NCBI RefSeq assembly: GCF_012290005.1
Contig: NZ_JAAXMS010000002.1
Coordinates: forward strand, 248,001-312,000
DNA from: Crateriforma spongiae
GTDB lineage: Bacteria > Planctomycetota > Planctomycetia > Pirellulales > Pirellulaceae
Direction: 5' to 3'
Length of the DNA: 64,000 bases
This document shows positions 29,134-37,557 of this stretch, in pieces. Position 1 is the first letter of the stretch; each line of letters starts with the position of its first letter. A program made the translations under genes and the position numbers. The notes beneath the pieces are model-generated. The model made no database searches, was not told the DNA's origin, and worked only from the letters and a program-made list of their open reading frames with translations.

Positions 29134-29844
29134 ATGGGCTTCCTGAAACGCATCCTTCGAACCAACGCCAGCGACGCCACCGGCAAAGCATCGGGAAGCT
29201 TTGAATCGCTCAGCGACGAAGAACTGCAAGTCCACATGGGCATCCGGACCTACGATGCGTTCGAATTGACCGACGCGATCCGACCGTCCTACGACGTGCA
29301 AATCAAACCAAGGCAAGGCTTCCGATACGACGAATACGTCGACGAAGCCAGCAAGACACGGACCCCGGTGATCATGGCTTCCGCCACACGCGGCAGCCTA
29401 ATGGAACTGTTCCTGGAACTGGTCGAACCGCTCGGCGCGGTGGTCGACGTCGCGCTGGAATCCAGCCATCACGCTCGCGGCCGTGACGAAGATCTGTATC
29501 GCGAACACATCGATGTCCCGGTGCTGAAGAGTATCCTGTGGGAATTCGAAGACCTGCTGCTTAATGACGGCTGCACCGGGATCGCGGTGATCAACCCGGC
29601 CAAGAAACAGGAAGTCCAATTGGACGAGCACAAACTGTTGATCGCCTACGGCGAACCGCTGGACGACTTTCGCCAAGTGCTGATCCAAGGCGACGTGTAC
29701 CCCGATGAAAAACTGAAATTCATCACCGAGGCGGAACATGTTCACAGCAGCAGCGAAGCCTATTTGAACCGATTCACCATGCTGAAGAATCGTTTGGGGA
29801 TGGATTCAGAAACGAGCTTGGACGCCGAATCCTGGGGCGTTTGA
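29134..29844 (+). CDS. Conserved-looking hypothetical protein
   Basis: A 236-residue soluble protein with no signal peptide, which I do not assign to a family. The N terminus is basic and short, followed by acidic helical stretches (DEELQVHMGIRTYDAFEL). The middle part has an alternating strand/helix pattern (PVIMASATRGSLMELFLELV, GAVVDVALESSHH, GCTGIAVINP). It ends in an acidic tail. Codon use looks like that of its neighbours. It lies 108 bases before an FMN reductase gene in the same direction. Confidence 0.7.
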   Translation: MGFLKRILRTNASDATGKASGSFESLSDEELQVHMGIRTYDAFELTDAIRPSYDVQIKPRQGFRYDEYVDEASKTRTPVIMASATRGSLMELFLELVEPLGAVVDVALESSHHARGRDEDLYREHIDVPVLKSILWEFEDLLLNDGCTGIAVINPAKKQEVQLDEHKLLIAYGEPLDDFRQVLIQGDVYPDEKLKFITEAEHVHSSSEAYLNRFTMLKNRLGMDSETSLDAESWGV

Positions 29845-29952
29845 AGCCTCTGGAAAAAGCCAGCACGTCGGGAAAGCCGTCACCGGCGGCCTTCCCCCTG
29901 GACGTAAGGTCCGAAACAATCGTTGGCGATTCACCACGCCAAGGATTCGTTC

Positions 29953-30504
29953 ATGTTGCTTGTTCTCAGCTCCAGCCTGCACCCGACCAGCCGCAGCCGC
30001 ATTTTGGCCAAGGCGGCGTATCAACGTTTGGACCAACAGGGCCGTCAGTGTTATTTCTTTGACCTGGCCGAAACCCCACTGCCCCCCTGCGACGGCGCCA
30101 CCGCCTATGGGCACGAGAACGTGGCCGATCTGGCCCAACGGATTCGCGACGCCGACGCCATTTTGATCGCGTCGCCGGTCTACAACTATGACGTCAATGC
30201 GGCGATCAAAAATGCGGTGGAATTGACCGGCAAAGCATGGACCGACAAGGTCGTTGGACTGATGTTGGCCGCCGGCGGTGCCGGTAGTTACATGTCAGCG
30301 ATGGGGCTGGCGAACAGTCTGATGTTGGATTTTCGCTGTCTGATCGTGCCGCGTTTCATCTATGCGACCGGCGAAAGTTTCGAAGGCAACTCCCTGGCCG
30401 ACGACAGCATTTCTGACCGCGTCGATCTGCTGATCCGCGAAACGCTGACGATCTCCGACGCCCTGCTGGCTCAACCCTCCGGTGAAGCCGACGACGACGC
30501 CTAG
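29953..30504 (+). CDS. NADPH-dependent FMN reductase family protein
   Basis: A 183-residue flavodoxin-fold protein of the SsuE/azoreductase group. It begins with the FMN phosphate-binding strand and loop LLVLSSSLHPTSRSRILA, and contains ILIASPVYNYDVNAAIKNAV, the family's SPxYN flavin-ring loop, and GLMLAAGGAGSYMSAM. It probably reduces FMN or a quinone-like substrate with NADPH. The ATG at 29953 is preferred over one ten codons earlier because it starts the first strand directly. Confidence 0.87.
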   Translation: MLLVLSSSLHPTSRSRILAKAAYQRLDQQGRQCYFFDLAETPLPPCDGATAYGHENVADLAQRIRDADAILIASPVYNYDVNAAIKNAVELTGKAWTDKVVGLMLAAGGAGSYMSAMGLANSLMLDFRCLIVPRFIYATGESFEGNSLADDSISDRVDLLIRETLTISDALLAQPSGEADDDA

Positions 30505-30700
30505 GCCCCGGAATGGAGGTGAGCCTCAGGAAATCTTCATCGGGCCTTTACGAATCTAACGGCGATCATTCTGAAACCAACGAGTACAGTTCTGTCTTCA
30601 AAGGAAACTCGGCCGCCCGCCTCGCCCTAATTCACCACTTCCCAGTGGCGGTGCGGCCGATGCTTCGACATCCCAACCATGCCCCTGCCTGAGGTCTCTC

Positions 30701-32308
30701 GTGAACATCCGGTTCCCTCGTACTCGATCCATTTTTGCGGCCGCGATTGTCGCGATCTGCGGCGCGAATCTGACCGCCCACCAACACGATTCGCATCACG
30801 CCCCGGCTAACGGCCAAACCGCCGTCGGCACTGTTTTCGAAGACGTCAATGCGAATGGCATTCGTGATGAAGGCGAACCCGGATTGGCAAACATTAAGGT
30901 CAGCAACGGAAGGGACATCGTCAAAACCGACCAGCATGGAAAGTACAGCTTGCCGGTCACCGACGACACGATTCTGTTCGTCATCAAACCTCGCAACTGG
31001 ATGACACCGGTCGATTCCGACAATCTGCCTCAGTTCTATTACATCCATAAGCCGAACGGATCGCCCAAGGACTTTCGATATCCCGGCGTCGAACCGACCG
31101 GGCCGCTGCCCGAATCCGTCGACTTTCCTTTGACACGTCGTGACGAACCGGACCAATTCAAAGCCTTGTTGTTCGGCGACACCCAACCACGCAACGTCAA
31201 GGAAGTCGAATACATGGCGCACGATGTGATCGAACAGATCATTGCCGAAGATGGTCACGGCGCCTCGTTCGGTGTCACGCTGGGCGACATCGTGTTCGAT
31301 GACCTGTCGGTGATGCCACCGTTGAATCAAGCCATCGCGCTGATCGGTATCCCCTGGTACAACGTGATCGGCAATCACGACATCAACTACGACGCGCCGA
31401 ACGATCGACTGAGCGATGAAACGTTCGAAAGTCACTACGGCCCGAATTACTACTCTTTTGATCACGGCCCGACGCATTTCTTGGTTTTGGATGACGTGAC
31501 CTGGGTCGCCAAGCACGACGGTCAGCGGGCCCACTATCACGGTGGATTGGGCGAAGATCAATTGACCTTCATCCGTAACGATTTGGCCATGATCCCTGAG
31601 GATCAATTGGTCGTGCTGATGATGCACATCCCCCTGCAAAACGTCGACGACCGCCAAGATCTGTATCGACTGATCGAAAAACGCCCCGCCACGGTTTCAA
31701 TCTCCGCTCACACGCACTACATGGAGCACGTGCTGATCGGTGACGAAGACGGCTGGCAAGGCCCCAAGCCTCATCACCACATCATCAACGTCACGGTGTG
31801 TGGCAGTTGGTGGCGTGGCCAACCTGATGAACGTGGAATCCCGCACGCCACGATGAGCGACGGTGCCCCCAACGGCTATTCCATCATGTCGTTTGACGGC
31901 CAAAATTATTCGTTGGATTTTCGTGCGGCCAGCCGTCCCGCCGAACACCAAATGAACATCTACTTGCCCGAACAGGTCGCGTCATCAGATCTGGCAACCA
32001 CCGTTGCAATCGCCAACGTGTTCGCCGCCGATGCGAACACCCAGTGCCAAATTCGCGTGAACGATGCTGACTGGTCGGACATGGACGCGATCCGCATCGA
32101 AGACCCGGCATACGTTCGTGCTAAACGGTCCGAAGAAGCTCTGGCCGAGCGAACGTGGATCGACTTGCCCAAACCGCACGTAACGCCACACATGTTCCGC
32201 GGAATGCTGCCGACACATTTGCCAGCCGGCACGCACCGCATCGAAGTCAAAGCGGTCTTTGCCGATGGCCGTGAAATCATCGATCACCGAATCATGCGGG
32301 TCGAATAG
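30701..32308 (+). CDS. Secreted calcineurin-like metallophosphoesterase
   Basis: A 535-residue protein starting at GTG 30701 with a signal peptide (SIFAAAIVAICGANLTA). Residues of about 42-90 form an Ig-like MetallophosN domain (GTVFEDVNANGIRDEGEPG). The catalytic domain shows LLFGDTQPR, GVTLGDIVFDD, VIGNHDINYD, LMMHIPL and SAHTHYMEH, the five metal-ligand blocks of the calcineurin superfamily. A C-terminal MetallophosC-type beta domain follows. The substrate is unknown; surface glycans, phospholipids or nucleotides are possible. Confidence 0.88.
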   Translation: MNIRFPRTRSIFAAAIVAICGANLTAHQHDSHHAPANGQTAVGTVFEDVNANGIRDEGEPGLANIKVSNGRDIVKTDQHGKYSLPVTDDTILFVIKPRNWMTPVDSDNLPQFYYIHKPNGSPKDFRYPGVEPTGPLPESVDFPLTRRDEPDQFKALLFGDTQPRNVKEVEYMAHDVIEQIIAEDGHGASFGVTLGDIVFDDLSVMPPLNQAIALIGIPWYNVIGNHDINYDAPNDRLSDETFESHYGPNYYSFDHGPTHFLVLDDVTWVAKHDGQRAHYHGGLGEDQLTFIRNDLAMIPEDQLVVLMMHIPLQNVDDRQDLYRLIEKRPATVSISAHTHYMEHVLIGDEDGWQGPKPHHHIINVTVCGSWWRGQPDERGIPHATMSDGAPNGYSIMSFDGQNYSLDFRAASRPAEHQMNIYLPEQVASSDLATTVAIANVFAADANTQCQIRVNDADWSDMDAIRIEDPAYVRAKRSEEALAERTWIDLPKPHVTPHMFRGMLPTHLPAGTHRIEVKAVFADGREIIDHRIMRVE

Positions 32309-32422
32309 TCAGCTTGCAGTGGTTGTTCCCACCGGTGATCGTACCGCCGGTGCGATGCTGCTGTGATTGAAAGCTTAAGTCTATCCGTTGACCGGACCGA
32401 AGCATCGGAACGATCGCGGACC

Positions 32423-33043
32423 TCAGGCCTCTGCGGATCGTCGGTATAGCGATTCGGTCTTGATTAGCATTTCGACCGCGTGGGGCACGCGAAACCGAAT
32501 GCTTTTTCCGCGGGCCACCCGCTGGCGAATCTCGCTGCTGGAAACTTCAATCCGCGGGACTTCGACAAGACTGTCTTTCAGACGACCGACGACCGAAGCA
32601 CCCAACGCCTGCTCCAGCCCCCCAAAGTCGATCGGCGGTTCGCCGCCGCGATGAAACACCGACAGTTGGGCCAGGGACAAGATGTCTTGCAGTCGACGCC
32701 ACTTTGGCAAGGTGGGGACCAAATCGCTGCCGACGATCAACACCAGATCATCGTCGGGAAATTCTGCTTTCAGCTCCGCCAAGGTGTCGACGGTATAGCT
32801 AACGTCACCCCGGCGAATTTCGCGATCGTCGACGATGTGTTGGTCGGCACCGCCCAATGCCAACCGCAGCATGGCCACACGGGTTTCATCCGCGGCCGCC
32901 TGCCGATCCTGTTTCAGCGGGGACGTCGCCGTCGGGATCCACCTCAATTGGTCCAACCCCAGTGTTTCGATTGCTGATTCGGCGATCCACAAATGCCCCA
33001 GATGCACCGGGTCGAACGATCCCCCAAAAACGCCAATACGCAT
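32423..33043 (-). CDS. nadD: Nicotinate-nucleotide adenylyltransferase
   Basis: The enzyme adenylates nicotinate mononucleotide to deamido-NAD in NAD synthesis. The 206 residues open with IGVFGGSFDPVHLGHLWIAE, the nucleotidyltransferase HxGH signature, and end with VSSSEIRQRVARG, the ISSTxIR-type ATP motif. The segment ELKAEFPDDDLVLIVGSDLV matches the NadD substrate strand. It is divergent from priA across 176 bases. Confidence 0.94.
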   Translation of the reverse strand: MRIGVFGGSFDPVHLGHLWIAESAIETLGLDQLRWIPTATSPLKQDRQAAADETRVAMLRLALGGADQHIVDDREIRRGDVSYTVDTLAELKAEFPDDDLVLIVGSDLVPTLPKWRRLQDILSLAQLSVFHRGGEPPIDFGGLEQALGASVVGRLKDSLVEVPRIEVSSSEIRQRVARGKSIRFRVPHAVEMLIKTESLYRRSAEA

Positions 33044-33219
33044 GATGAAATGTCACTCTTGTCTATCGGTCCGGGCAACGACGGCCATCTTTCGACCGTG
33101 AATCATTCTCGAGCCATGGCCCCAACGCATCCGCATGCCTCAGTTCGCCCCGCGGGTGACCAGACGTGTCAACGACATCGGCAAAATGCCAGCCAACGAC
33201 ACTTTCGAAGGGATGCATT

Positions 33220-35625
33220 ATGTTGACAGATGCCTGCAATCACGCCCCCCACGACACGAGTCCGCCGTCGGGCAACGCCATGACGCACGATTTTGACCAC
33301 GATCCGCCCCACCGCAACCGCGGGGATGACGCGTCGCGTCAGGTGGATCTGTTCGATAAATCGCCGCCGCCCTGGGAATTGGTCGCAGCCGAAGAAACCG
33401 CAATCGCCCGCGTTGTCTTCAGCCAGTCGCCGCACGGCCCGTATGACTACGCAATTCCCGATGCAATGCGGTCACACATCCAACCCGGGTCGCGAGTCCG
33501 TGTCCCGCTGGGACGACGACGGGGCGGCACGATGGGCTGGTGCATCCATGTCGACATGGCCGGCAAAAGCCGGCACAAACTGCGTGAGATCAGTGAACTG
33601 CTGGACGAGGAACCTCTGTGCGATCCAGCTTTGGTTCGACTGGTCCTTTGGATCGCCCACTACTACCAGGCACCCGCCGGACAAGTCTTCGACACGCTGA
33701 TTCCGTCCAGCGTACGAAGCAGCGCCGGCACGAAACAGAAGACGTATTTCCGGGCCGACCCCAAAGATTTGACAGAAGAAATCGTAGCCGGCCTGTCACC
33801 CAAGCAACAAGCTGTTGCGCGAATACTGCTGGCCGCAAACGCCCCCATGACGGCGGCCCAGATCAGCATCCAAGTCGGTTGCACCGAAGACCCGATTCGG
33901 CGTCTACACAAAAAGGGATTGCTGTCCAGCGAACGCCGACGTGAACAAAACAGCGGCATGTCCACCCGCTGGCAAATCAACGACGGGGAAGCGGAGAAAA
34001 CACACCATCTGACTGACTCGCAATCGGACGCATTGAAACAGATCAATCAAGCCGTTGAATCGGAGAAAACCAAGGTCATGCTGCTGCATGGCGTGACCGG
34101 CAGTGGAAAAACCGAAGTCTACATTCGTGCAATCGAACACTTGGTGAAATTCGGCCGCGGTGCGATCGTGTTGGTGCCCGAAATCAGCCTGACTCCGCAA
34201 ACACGGGGACGTTTCGAACGACGCTTCGATAGCGTCGCGGTTTTACACAGCCAGATGACGCCCGCCGAACGCCATTTCCAATGGCAGCGAATCCGCAGCG
34301 GCGAAGTTCAAGTCGTCATCGGCCCGCGAAGCGCCGTGTTCGCCCCCCTGCCCAAACTGGGGCTGATCATCATCGATGAAGAACACGATGGTTCGTTCAA
34401 ACAGGACACCCAGCCTCGATATCACGCCCGAAAGGTGGCCATCGCTCGTGCAAATTCACTGGGCATTCCCGTGCTGCTGGGTTCCGCCACGCCGTCGCTG
34501 GAATCTTGGCATGCCACACGAACCGGCCACGCCGAACGTCTATCGCTGCCTGATCGAGTGCATGACCGGGCCATGCCCGACGTTCAATTGGTCGACATGC
34601 GCATCAAAGACGATCGAACCGTGGGTGCGATCAGCCGCCCGCTTCATCAAGCGGTTCAAGAAACAATCCATGAAAAGGGCCAGTGCATTTTGCTGCTAAA
34701 TCGGCGAGGGTTTGCGACCACCATCCAGTGCCCATCGTGCGGTCACGTTGTCGCGTGCCCGGATTGCGACATGCCACTGACGCACCATCGCGACGGCGGC
34801 AAAGCGATGTGCCACTACTGTGACTTTTGCATCGCGACGCCTCCATGGTGCCCGGCATGCCGATTCGACGGTATCCGATACGGAGGCCTGGGCACACAAA
34901 AACTAGAAGTCGAAGTCAAGGCACGGTTCCCCAACGCCAATGTCGCACGGATGGACAGCGATACCATGCGGCGACCGGGCAGCCACCAAAAGGTGCTCTC
35001 AGCATTTCGATCAGGAAAGATCGACATCCTGTTGGGAACACAGATGATCGCCAAAGGCTTGGACTTTCCCAACGTGTTATTGGTTGGCGTGATCAACGCC
35101 GACAGTGCCCTGCACTTCCCCGATTTTCGCGCCGCTGAACGAACATTCCAACTGGTCACCCAAGTCGCCGGACGAACCGGCCGTGGTGACCGCGGTGGTC
35201 GCGTGATCGTGCAAACCTATTCCCCGGAACACCCCGCTATCCAAGCGGCATCGCGGCACGATTACATCGGGTTTGCCGAAGACGAATTGGTCAACCGAAA
35301 GAAGTACAACTACCCGCCGTGGGGCAGCGTCGCTCGGATCATCATCCGTGGCACCGAAGAAGAGACCACCGAACGTATCGCCGAAGAATTGGTGGGACGC
35401 ATCGAAGCAACGCGGGACTTGCTGAAACACGAAATTCGCATCCTGGGCCCTGCCCCGCCCCCGATTGCTCGTCTACGCGGCAAGTTTCGTTTCCACGCTC
35501 TACTGCAGTGCCCGGAATCCGGCCCGCTGGGCGAAACCATTCGGCGTGCTTGCCAGGATTTCCGTATCCCCGAAAAGGATGACGTCCAGTACGTCGTGGA
35601 CATCGACCCGATGGACATGCTGTAG
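33220..35625 (+). CDS. priA: Primosomal protein N' (replication restart helicase)
   Basis: PriA rebuilds replication forks after collapse: a 3'-5' helicase that loads the replicative helicase. The 801 residues include the N-terminal DNA-binding domain (ARVVFSQSPHGPYDYAIPD), Walker A GVTGSGKTEVYI, the DEEHD box, and the zinc region with paired cysteines CPSC, CPDC, CHYC and CPAC. Helicase motifs GTQMIAKGLDFPNV and QVAGRTGRG follow. The ATG at 33220 follows GAAGGGA and is preferred to an ATG 18 codons earlier. The N-terminal 60 residues are low-complexity and His/Asp-rich. Confidence 0.95.
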   Translation: MLTDACNHAPHDTSPPSGNAMTHDFDHDPPHRNRGDDASRQVDLFDKSPPPWELVAAEETAIARVVFSQSPHGPYDYAIPDAMRSHIQPGSRVRVPLGRRRGGTMGWCIHVDMAGKSRHKLREISELLDEEPLCDPALVRLVLWIAHYYQAPAGQVFDTLIPSSVRSSAGTKQKTYFRADPKDLTEEIVAGLSPKQQAVARILLAANAPMTAAQISIQVGCTEDPIRRLHKKGLLSSERRREQNSGMSTRWQINDGEAEKTHHLTDSQSDALKQINQAVESEKTKVMLLHGVTGSGKTEVYIRAIEHLVKFGRGAIVLVPEISLTPQTRGRFERRFDSVAVLHSQMTPAERHFQWQRIRSGEVQVVIGPRSAVFAPLPKLGLIIIDEEHDGSFKQDTQPRYHARKVAIARANSLGIPVLLGSATPSLESWHATRTGHAERLSLPDRVHDRAMPDVQLVDMRIKDDRTVGAISRPLHQAVQETIHEKGQCILLLNRRGFATTIQCPSCGHVVACPDCDMPLTHHRDGGKAMCHYCDFCIATPPWCPACRFDGIRYGGLGTQKLEVEVKARFPNANVARMDSDTMRRPGSHQKVLSAFRSGKIDILLGTQMIAKGLDFPNVLLVGVINADSALHFPDFRAAERTFQLVTQVAGRTGRGDRGGRVIVQTYSPEHPAIQAASRHDYIGFAEDELVNRKKYNYPPWGSVARIIIRGTEEETTERIAEELVGRIEATRDLLKHEIRILGPAPPPIARLRGKFRFHALLQCPESGPLGETIRRACQDFRIPEKDDVQYVVDIDPMDML

Positions 35626-35694
35626 CCAAACTAAATCCTGATTCACCACTCACTCGTGCCTGGCATCGAATCGCTGAGCAACCTTCCCACCTGA

Positions 35695-37557
35695 TTACAG
35701 CGACAGAACGTACGCCACCAGATCATTGACCTGTTCGTCACTCAATTCGGACGTTCGTCCGTGACGATCATTTTCATTGAACTTCACCAAGACGTCTTCG
35801 ATGGTGGCCGCACGTCCGTCGTGCAAATACGGCGCGGTACGCCAGACTTCCACCAGCGACGGTGTGTCAAATCGCTTTCCACGTTCCCGATTCAAACCAG
35901 TCCCCACGTCATAAGCATTGCCTTCGGTGAAGTTCGGTCCGGCGTGGCAGTGGATGCAGCCCGATGTGGCGAAAACCTCGCGACCTCGCTGGGCCGCTTC
36001 GCTCAGTTGGCCATCGATACGGTGGGGGCTGGGCATCGGACGCAGGCTTTTCAAATACTCGTCGATTGCCGACGCATCCGCCTCCGGACGCACGGCGAAT
36101 TGAATGTGCCGAATCCCGGCACGCACGGCGGCTTCCGCATTCGCACGAACGCCCAGTGCCATAGCCGGCGGCGTCTGATGCGACAGCAACAACGACTTGG
36201 TGTTCTTCGGGTTGCCGATCCCATCGTTCAGCAAGTCCCAGTTCAATCCATCCACCCGCCCATCACTGGGATGGCAACTGGAACAGCTTTGCCAAGTCTG
36301 AAAACACAATGAAGCATCATGGAAAAACATCTCGCCCCGACGCTGCGGCGTCATCTCCACATCATCGCCAAGCTTCAATCGGCCGACTTGCTTCGGATTC
36401 GTCCCCGACAAATCAACGAAAGCGATTTCGTCCGTAAAAAACATGGCGACTGCCACGGTGTCACCAAAGATGACTAGCGACCGGGCACCATTGCCGTTCA
36501 CGTCGATGCGTTGTCGCCCCCCCGCCAAGAATGCCAAATCGTTGGGAACGTTTTTCGCTTGATTCGACACCTCGGTCACCTTTCGACCGGCTGCCACTTC
36601 GTTCAATCGGTGATGCAAATCCGCCCGATCGATCACGCTAATTTCTTGCGTGCCCGCATGGGCAACACAAAGTCGACTGCCGCCCCCATCAACCGCAACG
36701 CCCCACGGATTGGCAGCCCCACGATCGATTTCATCCAGCAAGACCGTGTTGACCACTCGCTGTTCCGGAACATCGATCACTGTCACCGCATTGGTGTTCA
36801 TCCAACCTCGTTCCAACTGAGTGGTCGGCAATCGATACCTGGCCAAAACGTGCGTCACGTATGCAAACCGACCATCGGCATCCACACAAACGTCCCGTAG
36901 CGAATTGGATCCGTTGGGCAGTTCAAGCGTGACCGTGTGCAGCGAATCGAGGTCGATCAACACCACCTTTGACGCCAAGTATTGACCGTCGGCGGTGCCA
37001 TCGGGCAATTCGTGTGCAACGACCAACGCTCGACCATCAGGGGTCATCACCGCGGCACAGGGTTCGCGTGACACCGCCACACGTTCGATCACCCTGCCGT
37101 CCAACCCCATCACAACGATGCTGGATCGATATCGATCAGCGACGTAGATTCGTTTCCGCTTTGCATCGACCACGGGAGCAACCGGCGCATGCAGCCCATG
37201 TTGGATCGAACTCACCTTCGACGATTCAACGTCCACCTCCAGCACCACCCCGTCAGCGGCACCGGCGGTCACTAACAAGCGATTTGAATCCAGAATCGCC
37301 GCCCCGGTTGGATTCTCCGGCAACCGGATTCTCTTTCGTAGCCCTCGATTTTCAGTATCAATGACCGCGAGCGCTTGTCCGGTCGTCTCGCACACAAACA
37401 ACGTTTGCTGGTCTTCCGAGACAAGCAAATGCATCGGAGACTTGAATTCAGAAGCACCGGCATCGGCCGTCCGCGCCCGGCCAAAATGAGATTCCCAAAC
37501 CAGCAATCCTAACCAGAACACGACAAGCAACTTTGGCATCCGACCGAACCTTTTCAT
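35695..37557 (-). CDS. Beta-propeller/di-haem cytochrome c fusion protein
   Basis: A 620-residue exported protein. The signal peptide (KLLVVFWLGLLVWESHFG) leads into a YVTN/NHL-type propeller (blades such as RKRIYVADRYRSSIVVMG, GRFAYVTHVLARY, GSRLCVAHAGTQEISVI). The C terminus is MauG/cytochrome c peroxidase-like, with haem sites SCSSCHPSDG and GCIHCHAGP, and FDTPSLVEVWRTAPYLHDGR, typical of the family. The ATG at 37557 overlaps the upstream gene's stop as ATGA. It is likely a periplasmic redox enzyme working with the upstream gene product. Confidence 0.85.
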   Translation of the reverse strand: MKRFGRMPKLLVVFWLGLLVWESHFGRARTADAGASEFKSPMHLLVSEDQQTLFVCETTGQALAVIDTENRGLRKRIRLPENPTGAAILDSNRLLVTAGAADGVVLEVDVESSKVSSIQHGLHAPVAPVVDAKRKRIYVADRYRSSIVVMGLDGRVIERVAVSREPCAAVMTPDGRALVVAHELPDGTADGQYLASKVVLIDLDSLHTVTLELPNGSNSLRDVCVDADGRFAYVTHVLARYRLPTTQLERGWMNTNAVTVIDVPEQRVVNTVLLDEIDRGAANPWGVAVDGGGSRLCVAHAGTQEISVIDRADLHHRLNEVAAGRKVTEVSNQAKNVPNDLAFLAGGRQRIDVNGNGARSLVIFGDTVAVAMFFTDEIAFVDLSGTNPKQVGRLKLGDDVEMTPQRRGEMFFHDASLCFQTWQSCSSCHPSDGRVDGLNWDLLNDGIGNPKNTKSLLLSHQTPPAMALGVRANAEAAVRAGIRHIQFAVRPEADASAIDEYLKSLRPMPSPHRIDGQLSEAAQRGREVFATSGCIHCHAGPNFTEGNAYDVGTGLNRERGKRFDTPSLVEVWRTAPYLHDGRAATIEDVLVKFNENDRHGRTSELSDEQVNDLVAYVLSL